DNA from: Cyanobacteria bacterium OH_CBB_238
GTDB taxonomy: Bacteria; Cyanobacteriota; Vampirovibrionia; Gastranaerophilales; Gastranaerophilaceae
Length of the DNA stretch: 64,000 bases
Direction of reading: 5' to 3'
Assembly (NCBI GenBank): GCA_023409995.1
Contig: JAEYQN010000024.1
Coordinates: 1 to 64,000 of the forward strand
The position numbers and the translations under genes were made by a program. The notes under the pieces were generated by a model. It had not been told where the DNA came from. It was given only the letters and a program-made list of their open reading frames with translations, and ran no database searches. Of the stretch, positions 27,640 to 38,163 are shown piece after piece (the stretch's first letter is position 1; the number at the start of each line of letters is the position of its first letter).

Positions 27640-28496
27640 CACATTTTGAGTTTTTTTTAATTAAAATAAGTTTGATTATAATAGCTGCCATTTTTATGAT
27701 TATTGCTGTTTTTAGGGTTGTCTTTAGCGCAAAAGTATTGTATGAAAAAGCTATAAAAGAGCTTGAGCAAGAAAATTACGAAAATGCAAAAAAACTTTTG
27801 AGCTTAGCCATAAGACACAAGAAAAATAATTATGAAGCACTTTTGAAGTTGGGTTTGGTGAATTTTAAGTTAAAAGATTATAAGAAAGCTCAAGATTGTT
27901 TTTCAAAAATTACAAAATTTTCTCCAAACGATTTTATATCAAATTATAATTTAGCACTTTGTTATCAACTTCAGGGAGAACCCGATAAAGCCAAAGACTT
28001 TTACGAAAAAGCATTATTAATAAATGAGAATGACTATGATTCGTGTTTTAATTTGGGCTTAATTAATTATGAAGATAATAATTTTCAAAACGCTCTTTTG
28101 CTTTTTGAGAAAGCTTATTCTATGGATTCCGGAAAAACAATAAACCTTTTTATGATAGCAAAATGCAGGGATATTTTGACTGACATAATGACGGATGTTG
28201 ATGCTGATTCTATATTGAAAGAGTACCAAAAATTAGCTTCAAGACCTGATTTACCTCCAGAGTTCTACTCTGCATTTGCTCTTGCTTATGCTAAAAATGG
28301 CAGACTAAATGAGTCAAAAGATGCACTTAAAAAGGCGTTAGACAGGACCCCTGATGAGTTATCTGTATATAAATTAGCCGCACTTCATTCTTTAATTGAA
28401 GGAGACTTGGAAAATGCAAAAGCAAGTTTGACTATTGCTTTACAGCTTGACCCAAATGATGAAGAAGTATACAATATACTTAAATATACAAATTAA
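27636..28496 (+). CDS. Membrane-anchored TPR-repeat protein
   Basis: A 286-residue protein. One membrane helix at about residues 6-30 is followed by five or more tetratricopeptide repeats (for example NYEALLKLGLVNFKLKDYKKA, FISNYNLALCYQLQGEPDKA). TPRs act as protein-protein docking surfaces. The start overlaps the stop of the FliY-like gene (ATGA), so it is produced together with it. Its place inside a che operon suggests it may assemble the motor or receptor complex, which is an inference. Confidence 0.8.
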   Translation: MTHFEFFLIKISLIIIAAIFMIIAVFRVVFSAKVLYEKAIKELEQENYENAKKLLSLAIRHKKNNYEALLKLGLVNFKLKDYKKAQDCFSKITKFSPNDFISNYNLALCYQLQGEPDKAKDFYEKALLINENDYDSCFNLGLINYEDNNFQNALLLFEKAYSMDSGKTINLFMIAKCRDILTDIMTDVDADSILKEYQKLASRPDLPPEFYSAFALAYAKNGRLNESKDALKKALDRTPDELSVYKLAALHSLIEGDLENAKASLTIALQLDPNDEEVYNILKYTN

Positions 28497-28566
28497 GTGT
28501 CTGGTTTGTTAATTGTTGATAAAAAGTTTAATAAAATAGAAAATCATATTGAAACGGAGTAGTTTA

Positions 28567-28923
28567 ATGAGTAAAACAGTGTTGGTAATTGATGATTCTC
28601 CATTTGTCTATAAGACTGTCTGTAAAGCATTAGAAGGTAGCGAGTTCGAAGTTATTGGTAATGCTTTAAATGGGCAATTAGGGGTTGATACATATTTAGA
28701 GAAAAGACCCGATATTATTACTTTGGATGTTACAATGCCTGTAATGGATGGTTTATCTGCAGCAAGAAAGTTGTTTGAAATTAATCCAAGGGTGAAAATT
28801 GTAATGTTATCTGCTATGGGTGATGAGGCTCTACTTACAGAAGCTCAAGGTATTGGCATCAGGCATTTTTTGACAAAGCCTTTTAAGCCCGATACATTGA
28901 TTGCAAAATTATCGGAAGTTTAG
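28567..28923 (+). CDS. cheY: CheY-like single-domain response regulator
   Basis: A 118-residue receiver domain. The phospho-acceptor Asp is in DIITLDVTMPVMDG, the acidic pocket in VIDDSP, the switch Ser in VMLSAMG and the Lys in FLTKPFKP. It should carry the signal from CheA to the motor switch. I chose the ATG with GGAG seven bases upstream rather than the longer frame. The CheX-like gene follows ten bases later, a natural partner for dephosphorylation. Confidence 0.92.
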   Translation: MSKTVLVIDDSPFVYKTVCKALEGSEFEVIGNALNGQLGVDTYLEKRPDIITLDVTMPVMDGLSAARKLFEINPRVKIVMLSAMGDEALLTEAQGIGIRHFLTKPFKPDTLIAKLSEV

Positions 28924-28933
28924 TGAGGTTTTT

Positions 28934-29422
28934 ATGCTAGAAACAAAATTTGAAGTTTTAACAGATTTTTCTAAAAAATCTTTTGTTGAAATTATGTCGG
29001 AAGTTACCGGAGAAGAAATTGAAGAGGTTGAAAAATTCTCTTTTGATGGTGATGAAATGCTATCTATAATTATTGGTGTTTCAGGGAAAACAAATGGTCG
29101 TATTCTTTTAAATACTTCTGTTAAAGATGGTGGAGAATTGGCTAAGACCATGAACTTTGGTGATGAACTTGAAAATGAAGATGATTTATATGTTTATTTA
29201 GCTGAATTTGCAAATATGTTTTGTGGGCGTACTGCGACATATATAAACAATAAATTTGGCCAAAGAGAAATTTGGATAACTCCACCAGCTATATTTTCAG
29301 CTAGAGATCTTGATGTTATCACCCCAAACGTGACTTCAAAACAAGCTTATTATAAATGTTCAATAGGTAGTTTTGTTGTTGATGTTGGATTCAGCGAGAG
29401 TAGCAGTTACGATGAGTTTTAA
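28934..29422 (+). CDS. cheX: CheX-type CheY-P phosphatase
   Basis: A 162-residue CheC/CheX-family protein. The catalytic ExxN is present once (Glu91-Phe-Ala-Asn94 in YLAEFANMFCGR), as in CheX. SGKTNGRILLN and the later GSFVVDVGFSE match the family fold. It should remove phosphate from CheY-P. GAGG lies five bases before the ATG, which rejects an earlier TTG start in the cheY end. The gene overlaps the second CheX-like gene by 11 bases. Confidence 0.85.
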   Translation: MLETKFEVLTDFSKKSFVEIMSEVTGEEIEEVEKFSFDGDEMLSIIIGVSGKTNGRILLNTSVKDGGELAKTMNFGDELENEDDLYVYLAEFANMFCGRTATYINNKFGQREIWITPPAIFSARDLDVITPNVTSKQAYYKCSIGSFVVDVGFSESSSYDEF

Positions 29423-29897
29423 TCCAATAGATATACTGGTTAAGGTTTTCGATGAGCTTTTTACGTTTTTGGATCTCGATCATAAATTCATGACCGAGGT
29501 TCCAGAAAGCTCTTTGAATTCGACAGAGAAGGTTAATGTCCTTGTCGGTGTAACTGGTGATTTAGAGGGTAATATTATGTTCTGTTATTCTTTTGATGTT
29601 GCTAAGTTTATTGCATCTAAGATGATGGGATTACAAGACATTGGTGAGGTTGATTTCTTTGCCAAAACAGCTTTAGCGGATTTTCACTCGGAGTTTTGTA
29701 AAAGATTTATTCATTATGCTAAAATAGCAAATATGGATGAGGTTGCAGATAAAGAAAAAGGATATACTTTATTATCTGCTGATCCTACATATATTTCAGG
29801 TGAAGCAATGTACGGTATGATTAGTAAGGTACCTGCTAAAAAACTCTTTTTTAAGCTAAAAGGTGAAAAGTTTGGAATAGCATACAGTTTGGTGTAG
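29412..29897 (+). CDS. Second CheX-like protein lacking the ExxN catalytic residues
   Basis: A 161-residue protein of the same fold and length as the preceding CheX (VLVGVTGDLEGNIMFCYS, then a long helix ADFHSEFCKRFIHYA, then a C-terminal strand). At the place of ExxN it has Asp90-Phe-His-Ser93, so the phosphatase Asn is lost. It may bind CheY or dimerise with the active copy without catalysis. The start ATG lies within the end of cheX, which implies translational coupling. An unrelated function cannot be excluded. Confidence 0.7.
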   Translation: MSFNPIDILVKVFDELFTFLDLDHKFMTEVPESSLNSTEKVNVLVGVTGDLEGNIMFCYSFDVAKFIASKMMGLQDIGEVDFFAKTALADFHSEFCKRFIHYAKIANMDEVADKEKGYTLLSADPTYISGEAMYGMISKVPAKKLFFKLKGEKFGIAYSLV

Positions 29898-29899
29898 TT

Positions 29900-31972
29900 A
29901 TGGAAGAAAATAAATTAAACGTCGATATACACATAGAACAAGAATTCTGGGGTGACTTTGTTCAAGAAGCTTTAGAGCACCTTGAAGATATTGAGTCAAA
30001 TGTTATATCGTTAGAGCAGTCCCCTGATAATATGGAAATAATCCATACTATGTTTCGGGCTTTTCATACAATAAAAGGATTGTCGGGTTTTGTGGAGCAC
30101 ACTGTAATTCAGGAAATAGCTCACAAAACTGAAACAATGATGGATTTGTGCAGAAAGCAAGAGTTGAGTGTTACAACTCAAATTGTTAATGCAATATTGA
30201 GATCTGCTGACTATATTAAGCGACTTTGTGAAGAAATGGATTCTTTTACAGATTCTGGTTTTATTTCGACAATTGAGTCTCACTTGGTCCTTCTTGAACA
30301 ACTTGCTACTAAAGATCAACCTCAAGAAATTCACGAAAGTGATGTTCAACATGGGCATACATCTGAAATGACTTCGAATGAATCTGTTCAATCAGATATC
30401 GAAAATCAACATTCTTTCGAAGAGCATGGAGATGCTTCTGCTTACGATTCTCAATGGGGATCTCAACCGGAAACATTTGAAAATAATGAAGTTCATGTGC
30501 CTTCTGAAACTAGTGAAGAGCATATCGAAATAGGTGATTCTTTTTTTGATATGTCACAAAATACAAATCAATACAACGTTGAGTATGAACAGCGCAATGA
30601 TGTGGAGTTTGATAATCAAGAAAATAATGAATTTGATGTTTCAGTTGATCAAAATACCGAGGCGGGTTTGGATGAATTAACCGATTCAATTGGTACTTCA
30701 TATGATTCTGAGCACAGAAAAGTTGATTTCTCAAAAATATTTAATCATCCACAGCAAATTAAGACGGAAACAGTCGTCGAGCAGCAAGTTGCTGTTTCAA
30801 ATAAGCCTGCTGAAGAGTATATGAAGGTTGCTAATTCTAAAATTGATCATCTTGTTGAAATGATAGGTGAATTGATTATCAACCAATCGCTTTTGGAACA
30901 ACATATTTCTTCTAATTATTCCAATGATAATCAGTTGATATCTGATATTAGTAGTTTTCTTGCAATAACACGAGAGTTGCAAAGTTTGTCAATGTCTTTG
31001 AGACTTGTTGCTTTGAAGCCAACTTTTAATAAAATAACAAGGATAGCTCGTGATACAATTCAAGAGCTAAATAAAGATGTTGAATTCATTACAAACGGAG
31101 AAGCTACAGAAATTGATAGAGCAGTTGCTGAAAAAATGCTTGATCCATTGGTTCATTTAATAAAAAATGCAATATCTCATGGCGTTGAAGAAGATGTTCA
31201 AGATAGAATAAATGCAGGAAAAAGTCCAAGAGCAAAAGTTGAACTTCTTGCGTATAGTAAACGTGGAAAGATATATATCGAAGTCAAAGATGACGGTAGA
31301 GGAATTGATACGGATATTGTATATCAAAAAGCATTAGAAAAAGGCATAATTGATTCTGGCAGAACCTATACACAAGATGAAATAAAAGAATTTATTTTAT
31401 TACCTGGGTTTTCAACGGCAAAAAAAGTTGACAACATTTCTGGTCGGGGCGTTGGAATGGACGTTGTTAAGACCCAAATAATGAGAATTGGCGGCAAAGT
31501 TAGCATTGAGAGTGAGCTTGGCAAAGGCTCTGTCTTTACCCTCGAGGTACCAGTCAATCATGCAATAATGAATGGTACTATCATTGATGTTGAAGGGCAA
31601 CACTTCATTGTTGCTACTGTTAATGTGAAAGAAATTATTCAGCCTAAACAACAAGATTGGATTTTTACTCAGGGTAAAACAACTATGATAAAAGTGAGAG
31701 AAGATATTATTCCAATAATACCTAATTCTTTACTTTTACGAACAAATACACCAGCAGAAGAATCAAGGTTGGTAATAGTTTTAGAATTAGATCAACAACT
31801 CAGAGCACTTCCAATAACAAATGTTATAAATCGACAGGAAGTTGTTGTTAAGCCTGTTGGGTTAGAATTTTCAAACTTACAATATATTTCGGGAATGTCT
31901 ATTCTTGGTAATGGACAGGTTTCTTTAATATTAGATATTGATTACTTATTTAAAAAGGAGGTAAGTGAATAA
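29900..31972 (+). CDS. cheA: Chemotaxis histidine kinase CheA
   Basis: A 690-residue kinase. P1 carries the phospho-acceptor His in FRAFHTIKG near residue 55. A 150-residue acidic, Gln/Ser/Asn-rich low-complexity stretch (about 135-300) stands where a P2 domain would be; no P2 fold is evident. P3 dimerisation begins with KIDHLVEMIGELIINQSL. The ATPase domain has HLIKNAISHGVE (N-box), DDGRGID (G1) and GRGVGMDVVK (G2), all intact. P5 (CheW-like) ends the protein. It is therefore a complete kinase. cheW begins at the base after its stop. Confidence 0.95.
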   Translation: MEENKLNVDIHIEQEFWGDFVQEALEHLEDIESNVISLEQSPDNMEIIHTMFRAFHTIKGLSGFVEHTVIQEIAHKTETMMDLCRKQELSVTTQIVNAILRSADYIKRLCEEMDSFTDSGFISTIESHLVLLEQLATKDQPQEIHESDVQHGHTSEMTSNESVQSDIENQHSFEEHGDASAYDSQWGSQPETFENNEVHVPSETSEEHIEIGDSFFDMSQNTNQYNVEYEQRNDVEFDNQENNEFDVSVDQNTEAGLDELTDSIGTSYDSEHRKVDFSKIFNHPQQIKTETVVEQQVAVSNKPAEEYMKVANSKIDHLVEMIGELIINQSLLEQHISSNYSNDNQLISDISSFLAITRELQSLSMSLRLVALKPTFNKITRIARDTIQELNKDVEFITNGEATEIDRAVAEKMLDPLVHLIKNAISHGVEEDVQDRINAGKSPRAKVELLAYSKRGKIYIEVKDDGRGIDTDIVYQKALEKGIIDSGRTYTQDEIKEFILLPGFSTAKKVDNISGRGVGMDVVKTQIMRIGGKVSIESELGKGSVFTLEVPVNHAIMNGTIIDVEGQHFIVATVNVKEIIQPKQQDWIFTQGKTTMIKVREDIIPIIPNSLLLRTNTPAEESRLVIVLELDQQLRALPITNVINRQEVVVKPVGLEFSNLQYISGMSILGNGQVSLILDIDYLFKKEVSE

Positions 31973-32449
31973 ATGGCAGTTACAGAAGAAAAATTATTGA
32001 CGTTTTCCCTTGGGAGTGAGGCTTATGGGCTTTCTATCTTAAAAGTAAAAGAAATAATTGGAATGATGCACATCACCCCAGTTCCTCGTACCCCAGACTT
32101 TGTTAAAGGTGTTATAAACCTCCGTGGAAAAATTATTCCTGTAATGGATTTGCGTGCTAAATTTGGGATGGAAGAAAAGCCATATGATGAAAGAACATGC
32201 ATAGTTGTTGTTGAGTTTGTTGTGAAGAACACTCAAAGATTGCTAGGAGTTGTTGTTGACATGGTTTCTGAAGTTGTCAGTGTTACTGAAAATGATGTAG
32301 AGCCGCCACCACAATATGGAACAAGAGTTGATAATAATTACATTCTTGGTATGGGTAAAATAAAAGACAAAGTAGTTATCATAATTGATATTGATGCTAT
32401 TTTTGTGCAAGACGATTTTAGCGGTATGTTTGAATCAAGCGAGGTTTAA
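31973..32449 (+). CDS. cheW: Chemotaxis coupling protein CheW
   Basis: A 158-residue CheW-fold protein with the typical [41 protein letters not shown] and [10 protein letters not shown] segments. It connects receptors to CheA in the array. The AAGGAGG ribosome site lies inside the end of cheA and the start directly follows the cheA stop codon, so the two are coupled. Confidence 0.95.
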   Translation: MAVTEEKLLTFSLGSEAYGLSILKVKEIIGMMHITPVPRTPDFVKGVINLRGKIIPVMDLRAKFGMEEKPYDERTCIVVVEFVVKNTQRLLGVVVDMVSEVVSVTENDVEPPPQYGTRVDNNYILGMGKIKDKVVIIIDIDAIFVQDDFSGMFESSEV

Positions 32450-32450
32450 A

Positions 32451-33629
32451 ATGAATAATTTATTTTCTAACATTAAGCTTAGTTCTAAAATTACGATAAT
32501 TTGTGCGTTTATTGCCTTATTATCCTTGTCATGTGGCTTGGTGTTGGGACACTCTGGTTTATCTATTGGTTCAGTTATCTTTCTTCTGATTACAATAGTT
32601 TTAACTATTGCGGCGATTGTATTACTGTCTTCTAACATAAATGGGGCACTAAAAAATGTGATTCAAAATTTATCAAGTACATATACTAAAGTTGAATCCG
32701 TTGCTGGTGAACTCAATATCACTGGTAATTCCTTAGCGGAAGGTACAACAAGGCAGGCTGCTTCTATACAAGAAACGTCTTCTACGCTGGAAGAATCTGC
32801 TTCAATGATTCATCAGACAACTCAGAATACAAAAGAAGCCGATATTCTTGCTAAAAATGCAAAAGATGCCGCAAATAAAGGCAATTTAGAAGTACTAAAG
32901 ATGCTAGATTCTATGAAAGAGCTAAAAAAGTCAAGCGACGAAATTGCAAAAATAATAAAAGTAATTGATGAAATAGCCTTTCAAACCAATATATTATCAT
33001 TGAATGCAGCTGTAGAGGCTGCTAGAGCTGGTGATGCTGGTAAAGGGTTTGCTGTTGTCGCAGAAGAAGTAAGAAATTTAGCTCAAAGAAGTGCTCAAGC
33101 GGCAAAAGACACAGCTTCAATAATTGAAAGCAATATTCAATTATCAGAGAGAAGTCTTTCTATTTCAGAACAGGTAAGTTCTTCATTGGAAGCAATTAAT
33201 AATGGCACAAATAAAGTAAGTGAACTTTTAGAAGAAATTTCAACTGCAAGTCAAGAGCAAGAAGTAGGCATAAATCAAATAAATCAGGCAATTACGCAAA
33301 TGGAGGCTGTAATTCATTCAACAGCTTCGACTGCGCAAGAAAGCGCAACTTCTGCAAATCAACTTGATTCATATGCTAAAGAAATAAAAAATATTGTACA
33401 TGATTTAACGCAACTAGTTTCACAACAGGTTAGTTATTCAAAATCAGTTGTGCAAAAAACAAATAGACCAGCGCTGAAAACTAGGCCATCAATTCAAACT
33501 GCACAAACAAAGCCTAGAGTGAACAGTGGTTTAACTGAAAGAAGAGTGGCTAAGCCATTACCACCAAAAGACATGTCAGGAGCTAAGGTTATTAACCCTG
33601 AAGATATAATTCCTCTTGACGATTTTTAG
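32451..33629 (+). CDS. Methyl-accepting chemotaxis protein with almost no external sensor
   Basis: A 392-residue receptor. Two hydrophobic helices (about 12-30 and 38-60) are separated by a loop of about eight residues (GHSGLSIG), so there is no periplasmic sensing domain and no HAMP is evident. The signalling hairpin has the conserved tip [22 protein letters not shown] and surrounding methylation-type Glu/Gln pairs. A basic/proline-rich tail follows and ends PLDDF. Its placement inside the operon suggests it is a dedicated array-core component or a sensor of an internal signal. Confidence 0.88.
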   Translation: MNNLFSNIKLSSKITIICAFIALLSLSCGLVLGHSGLSIGSVIFLLITIVLTIAAIVLLSSNINGALKNVIQNLSSTYTKVESVAGELNITGNSLAEGTTRQAASIQETSSTLEESASMIHQTTQNTKEADILAKNAKDAANKGNLEVLKMLDSMKELKKSSDEIAKIIKVIDEIAFQTNILSLNAAVEAARAGDAGKGFAVVAEEVRNLAQRSAQAAKDTASIIESNIQLSERSLSISEQVSSSLEAINNGTNKVSELLEEISTASQEQEVGINQINQAITQMEAVIHSTASTAQESATSANQLDSYAKEIKNIVHDLTQLVSQQVSYSKSVVQKTNRPALKTRPSIQTAQTKPRVNSGLTERRVAKPLPPKDMSGAKVINPEDIIPLDDF

Positions 33630-33725
33630 ACCTTAATCTTTATAAATATATTTTAAGCTAATATTTATAATTTATTTATATATGAGAGATAATGTAAATG
33701 TTAGCTTTTCGAACCAAAGGATACT

Positions 33726-34561
33726 ATGCAAACTTTTAATACTTCAAAATCAATTGATCCAAAATACTTAGATTTGTTTTGTGAATATTTATACAAAAAT
33801 ATGGGAATTTATATAGAAAGTAGTAAAAAATTTCTATTAGCACAAAAGCTTGCAAAGTTGTGGATAGATAGTGGTGTACCTACTATTGGTGAATATTATC
33901 ATTATATTGTTGCACCTCCGATTTCAATGCGTCAAAAGGAAGCTCGTAACGCTTTTGTTGATACAGTTACTGTTCATAAGACAAATTTCTTTAGAGAAAA
34001 TAATCATTTCGAGTTTATAAAAAAGAACATTGAGGCAATTATTGAGAATAGTCCAAGTGCAAAGATAATGAAAGAGATTAGAATATGGTCTTCCGCATGC
34101 TCTACTGGTGAAGAAGCATATACTTTGGCAATGTTATTCAATGAAATATTACCTCCGGGGATAAAACCTAAAATATTAGCAACTGATATTAGTCCACAGA
34201 GTGTACAGTCTGCAATGAATGGGGTTTATAAGTTTGGGCCTGAAGATTTGATATCTAATTACTACATAAATAAATATTTCATACCAGAAGATAGTAAATG
34301 GCGTATTACTGAGGAAGTTAAAAGCCTTGTTACGTTTAGACTTTTTAACCTAATGGAAGCATTTCCTTTTAAAAATCCTTTTGATATAATTTTTTGTCGA
34401 AATGTAATGATTTATTTTGATCAGTCAGTTCAGGAGAAGTTAGTAAATAACTTTTACGACTCAATTGCTGATAATGGATTATTATTCATTGGGCACTCTG
34501 AAAGTTTAATAAAGATTAATCATAGATTTGTTTACCACGAACCAACAATATATAAGAAGAC

Positions 34562-34586
<25 letters not shown>
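33726..34586 (+). CDS. cheR: Chemotaxis protein methyltransferase CheR
   Basis: A 286-residue SAM-dependent methyltransferase that methylates receptor Glu residues. The N-terminal all-helical domain (about 1-80) is followed by VTVHKTNFFRENNHFEFI, the SAM motif IWSSACSTGEEAYTLAM, LATDISP and DIIFCRNVMIYFD, all standard. The 96-base gap in front of it contains AT-rich -10-like stretches and could hold an internal promoter. AAAGG lies before the ATG. Its end overlaps cheD by 25 bases. Confidence 0.94.
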
Positions 34587-36080
<1,494 letters not shown>

Positions 36081-36110
36081 TTTTACTTTTTCTATTTATG
36101 ATATTATCTA

Positions 36111-36136
36111 CTCGTCAATTATTATTAATTGACGAG
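36111..36136 (+). promoter_or_regulatory. Hairpin just upstream of a ribosome binding site
   Basis: A perfect 10-bp inverted repeat (CTCGTCAATT / AATTGACGAG) with a six-base loop. Its 3' arm abuts the AGAGG ribosome site of the next gene, and no T-run follows. It may be an operator or an RNA hairpin that limits ribosome access. Confidence 0.5.
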
Positions 36137-36144
36137 AGGTTAAT

Positions 36145-36810
36145 ATGAATCAATTTAAGACAATCTACTGTGATTTTGATGGTACAATATCTAAGATAGA
36201 TACTGTAAACTCCTTTTTCTCGAGGTTTGCATCTAGTGATTGGTTATCAGTTGAACAAGAATGGATAGATAAGAAAATAGGCTCGCGTGAATGTTTGACA
36301 AGGCAATTGGAGCTTGTTTCGGGGCTTGAAGAGCCATTGTTGCTTGAGTTTTTGGATTCAATTGATATTGATGATGGTTTTAAAGGCTTTTATAATTACT
36401 TGAAAGATTCTGGCAGAGAGATTGTTGTATTAAGCGATGGTTTTGATTTTTTTATAAAAAGAATTTTGTTTAACCATGGTTTTAGTAATATAAAAGTTTG
36501 TTCAAATAACTTTAAAATAATTGATAATAAATTTTTTGTATCATTTGACAATACACCAGCTGGGTATACTTGTAATGCTGGAACTTGTAAGTGTTCTAAG
36601 ATAGTTGGGGATAAATTTCTTTATATTGGGGATGGTCTATCGGATGTGTGTGTTGCCCAGAAGGCTAGTATTTTATATGCAAAAAATAGTTTGGCCAAAT
36701 ATTGTGATAATATTGGTTTAGTTTATAAAAAGTTTAGCACTTTTAGTGATATAGTTGAGGACTTGCGAAAAGGAGACTTAAATGCAACAGCTTGCTCAGG
36801 GAATCAGTGA
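36145..36810 (+). CDS. MtnX-like HAD-family phosphatase
   Basis: A 221-residue HAD-superfamily protein. DFDGTISKID near the N-terminus is motif I, VVLSDGFDFF motif II, and FLYIGDGLSDVCVA motif IV. The insert with CNAGTCKCSK is typical of the MtnX subgroup (2-hydroxy-3-keto-5-methylthiopentenyl-1-phosphate phosphatase relatives). No other methionine-salvage gene is visible, so a different phospho-substrate is possible. Its end overlaps the next gene by 29 bases. Confidence 0.78.
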   Translation: MNQFKTIYCDFDGTISKIDTVNSFFSRFASSDWLSVEQEWIDKKIGSRECLTRQLELVSGLEEPLLLEFLDSIDIDDGFKGFYNYLKDSGREIVVLSDGFDFFIKRILFNHGFSNIKVCSNNFKIIDNKFFVSFDNTPAGYTCNAGTCKCSKIVGDKFLYIGDGLSDVCVAQKASILYAKNSLAKYCDNIGLVYKKFSTFSDIVEDLRKGDLNATACSGNQ

Positions 36811-38161
36811 TTCTGAAATTAGGGAAATTGATAAAGAGTATTGTTCTTTTGGTGACACAGTTCATTATTCAGAAAATCCAAAAGTATTCAGGTCGTGTGA
36901 AGGATCTTTTATGTTTGATTCTGTTGACACACCTTATTTGGATTTGCAAATGTGGTATGCTTCTTGCAACTTGGGGTACAAAAATGAAAGAATTGCAAAT
37001 GCGGTTATTGACCAAATAAATACAATGCCTCAAATTGCTTCAAGATTTTTGTATGATTATAAAGTTTTACTTTCAGAAAAGATAGCTACTGCCAATATGG
37101 ATAGATTTAGTTCTAAAGGCCGGGTTCACTTTAATGTAGGTGGTGCCCAAGCAATAGAAGATGCATTAAAGTTAGTTAGAAACTTCACTGGAAAAAATCT
37201 TATGTTCGCTTTTATGGGTGGATACCATGGCAGAACTATAGGTGCATCAGGCATTACTTCTAGTTATCGATATAGAGAAAATTATGGACATTTTGGGGAT
37301 AGAGCACACTTTGTTCCTTTTCCATATTGTTTTCGTTGCCATTATGGTAAAAATTGCCAAGATTGTGATTTCTATTGTGTAAAACAGTTTGAGAAAAACT
37401 TCGAAAGTGAATATCATTCAATATACGATCCTTCAAATGGCAAGTCTGAATATGTTGCATTCTTTGCTGAACCTGTTCAAGGTACTGGAGGATATATTAT
37501 TCCTCCAAAAGGATATTATAAAGCGCTTAAAAAAGTATTAGACAAGTACGGAATTTTGTTTGTAGCAGATGAAATACAAATGGGATTTTATAGAACAGGA
37601 AAGTTGTGGTCGATTGAGCATTTTGGAGTGGTTCCCGACGTTATTACTTTTGGCAAATCTATGACCAATGGGCTAAACCCACTGGGTGGATTGTGGGCTA
37701 AAGAAGAATTGATAAACCCTGATATATGGCCGGCTGGTAGAACACATTCTACATATTCATCAAATCCAATTGGCACAAGAGCTGGATACGAAGTTATGTC
37801 TATTTTTGAAGAAGGTAATTTTGAAGAAGATATTGCCAAAAAAGGAGCTAAGTTCTTGGAAGGACTTAAATATCTAGAGTCAAAGTATTCAAAAATAGGA
37901 AATGTAGATGGGCTTGGTTTGGCTTTAAGAATTGAATGTACTGAAGATGATGGATTTACTCCGAATAAGAAATTATGTGATTCAATACTAGAAGAAGGCT
38001 TAAAAGGCGACTTGATGTATAAGGGTAAAAAATGTGGTATTGTTTTAAATAATGGTGGCTATTATAAAAATGTTATAACATTGGTGCCTGCAGTAACAAT
38101 TGCTGATGAAGAGATAGATATGGCAATAGAGCTTATTGACCAGCTTTTTGCGAGGTTTTAG
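36782..38161 (+). CDS. Class III PLP-dependent aminotransferase
   Basis: A 459-residue member of the acetylornithine/GABA/lysine aminotransferase group. Landmarks: FNVGGAQAIEDALKL, FMGGYHGRTIGASG, AEPVQGTGGYI, ADEIQMGFYRTG and the Schiff-base Lys in ITFGKSMTNGLNP. An inserted segment with five cysteines (YCFRCHYGKNCQDCDFYC) also occurs in archaeal/clostridial relatives. The amino donor cannot be fixed. AGGAG lies before the ATG, inside the end of the phosphatase gene. Confidence 0.83.
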   Translation: MQQLAQGISDSEIREIDKEYCSFGDTVHYSENPKVFRSCEGSFMFDSVDTPYLDLQMWYASCNLGYKNERIANAVIDQINTMPQIASRFLYDYKVLLSEKIATANMDRFSSKGRVHFNVGGAQAIEDALKLVRNFTGKNLMFAFMGGYHGRTIGASGITSSYRYRENYGHFGDRAHFVPFPYCFRCHYGKNCQDCDFYCVKQFEKNFESEYHSIYDPSNGKSEYVAFFAEPVQGTGGYIIPPKGYYKALKKVLDKYGILFVADEIQMGFYRTGKLWSIEHFGVVPDVITFGKSMTNGLNPLGGLWAKEELINPDIWPAGRTHSTYSSNPIGTRAGYEVMSIFEEGNFEEDIAKKGAKFLEGLKYLESKYSKIGNVDGLGLALRIECTEDDGFTPNKKLCDSILEEGLKGDLMYKGKKCGIVLNNGGYYKNVITLVPAVTIADEEIDMAIELIDQLFARF

Positions 38162-38163
38162 AT

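Noticed and set aside
36111..36136. The hairpin after cheB as an intrinsic terminator
   Set aside because: No T-run follows in the forward direction and it touches the next ribosome site, so it is listed as a regulatory hairpin.
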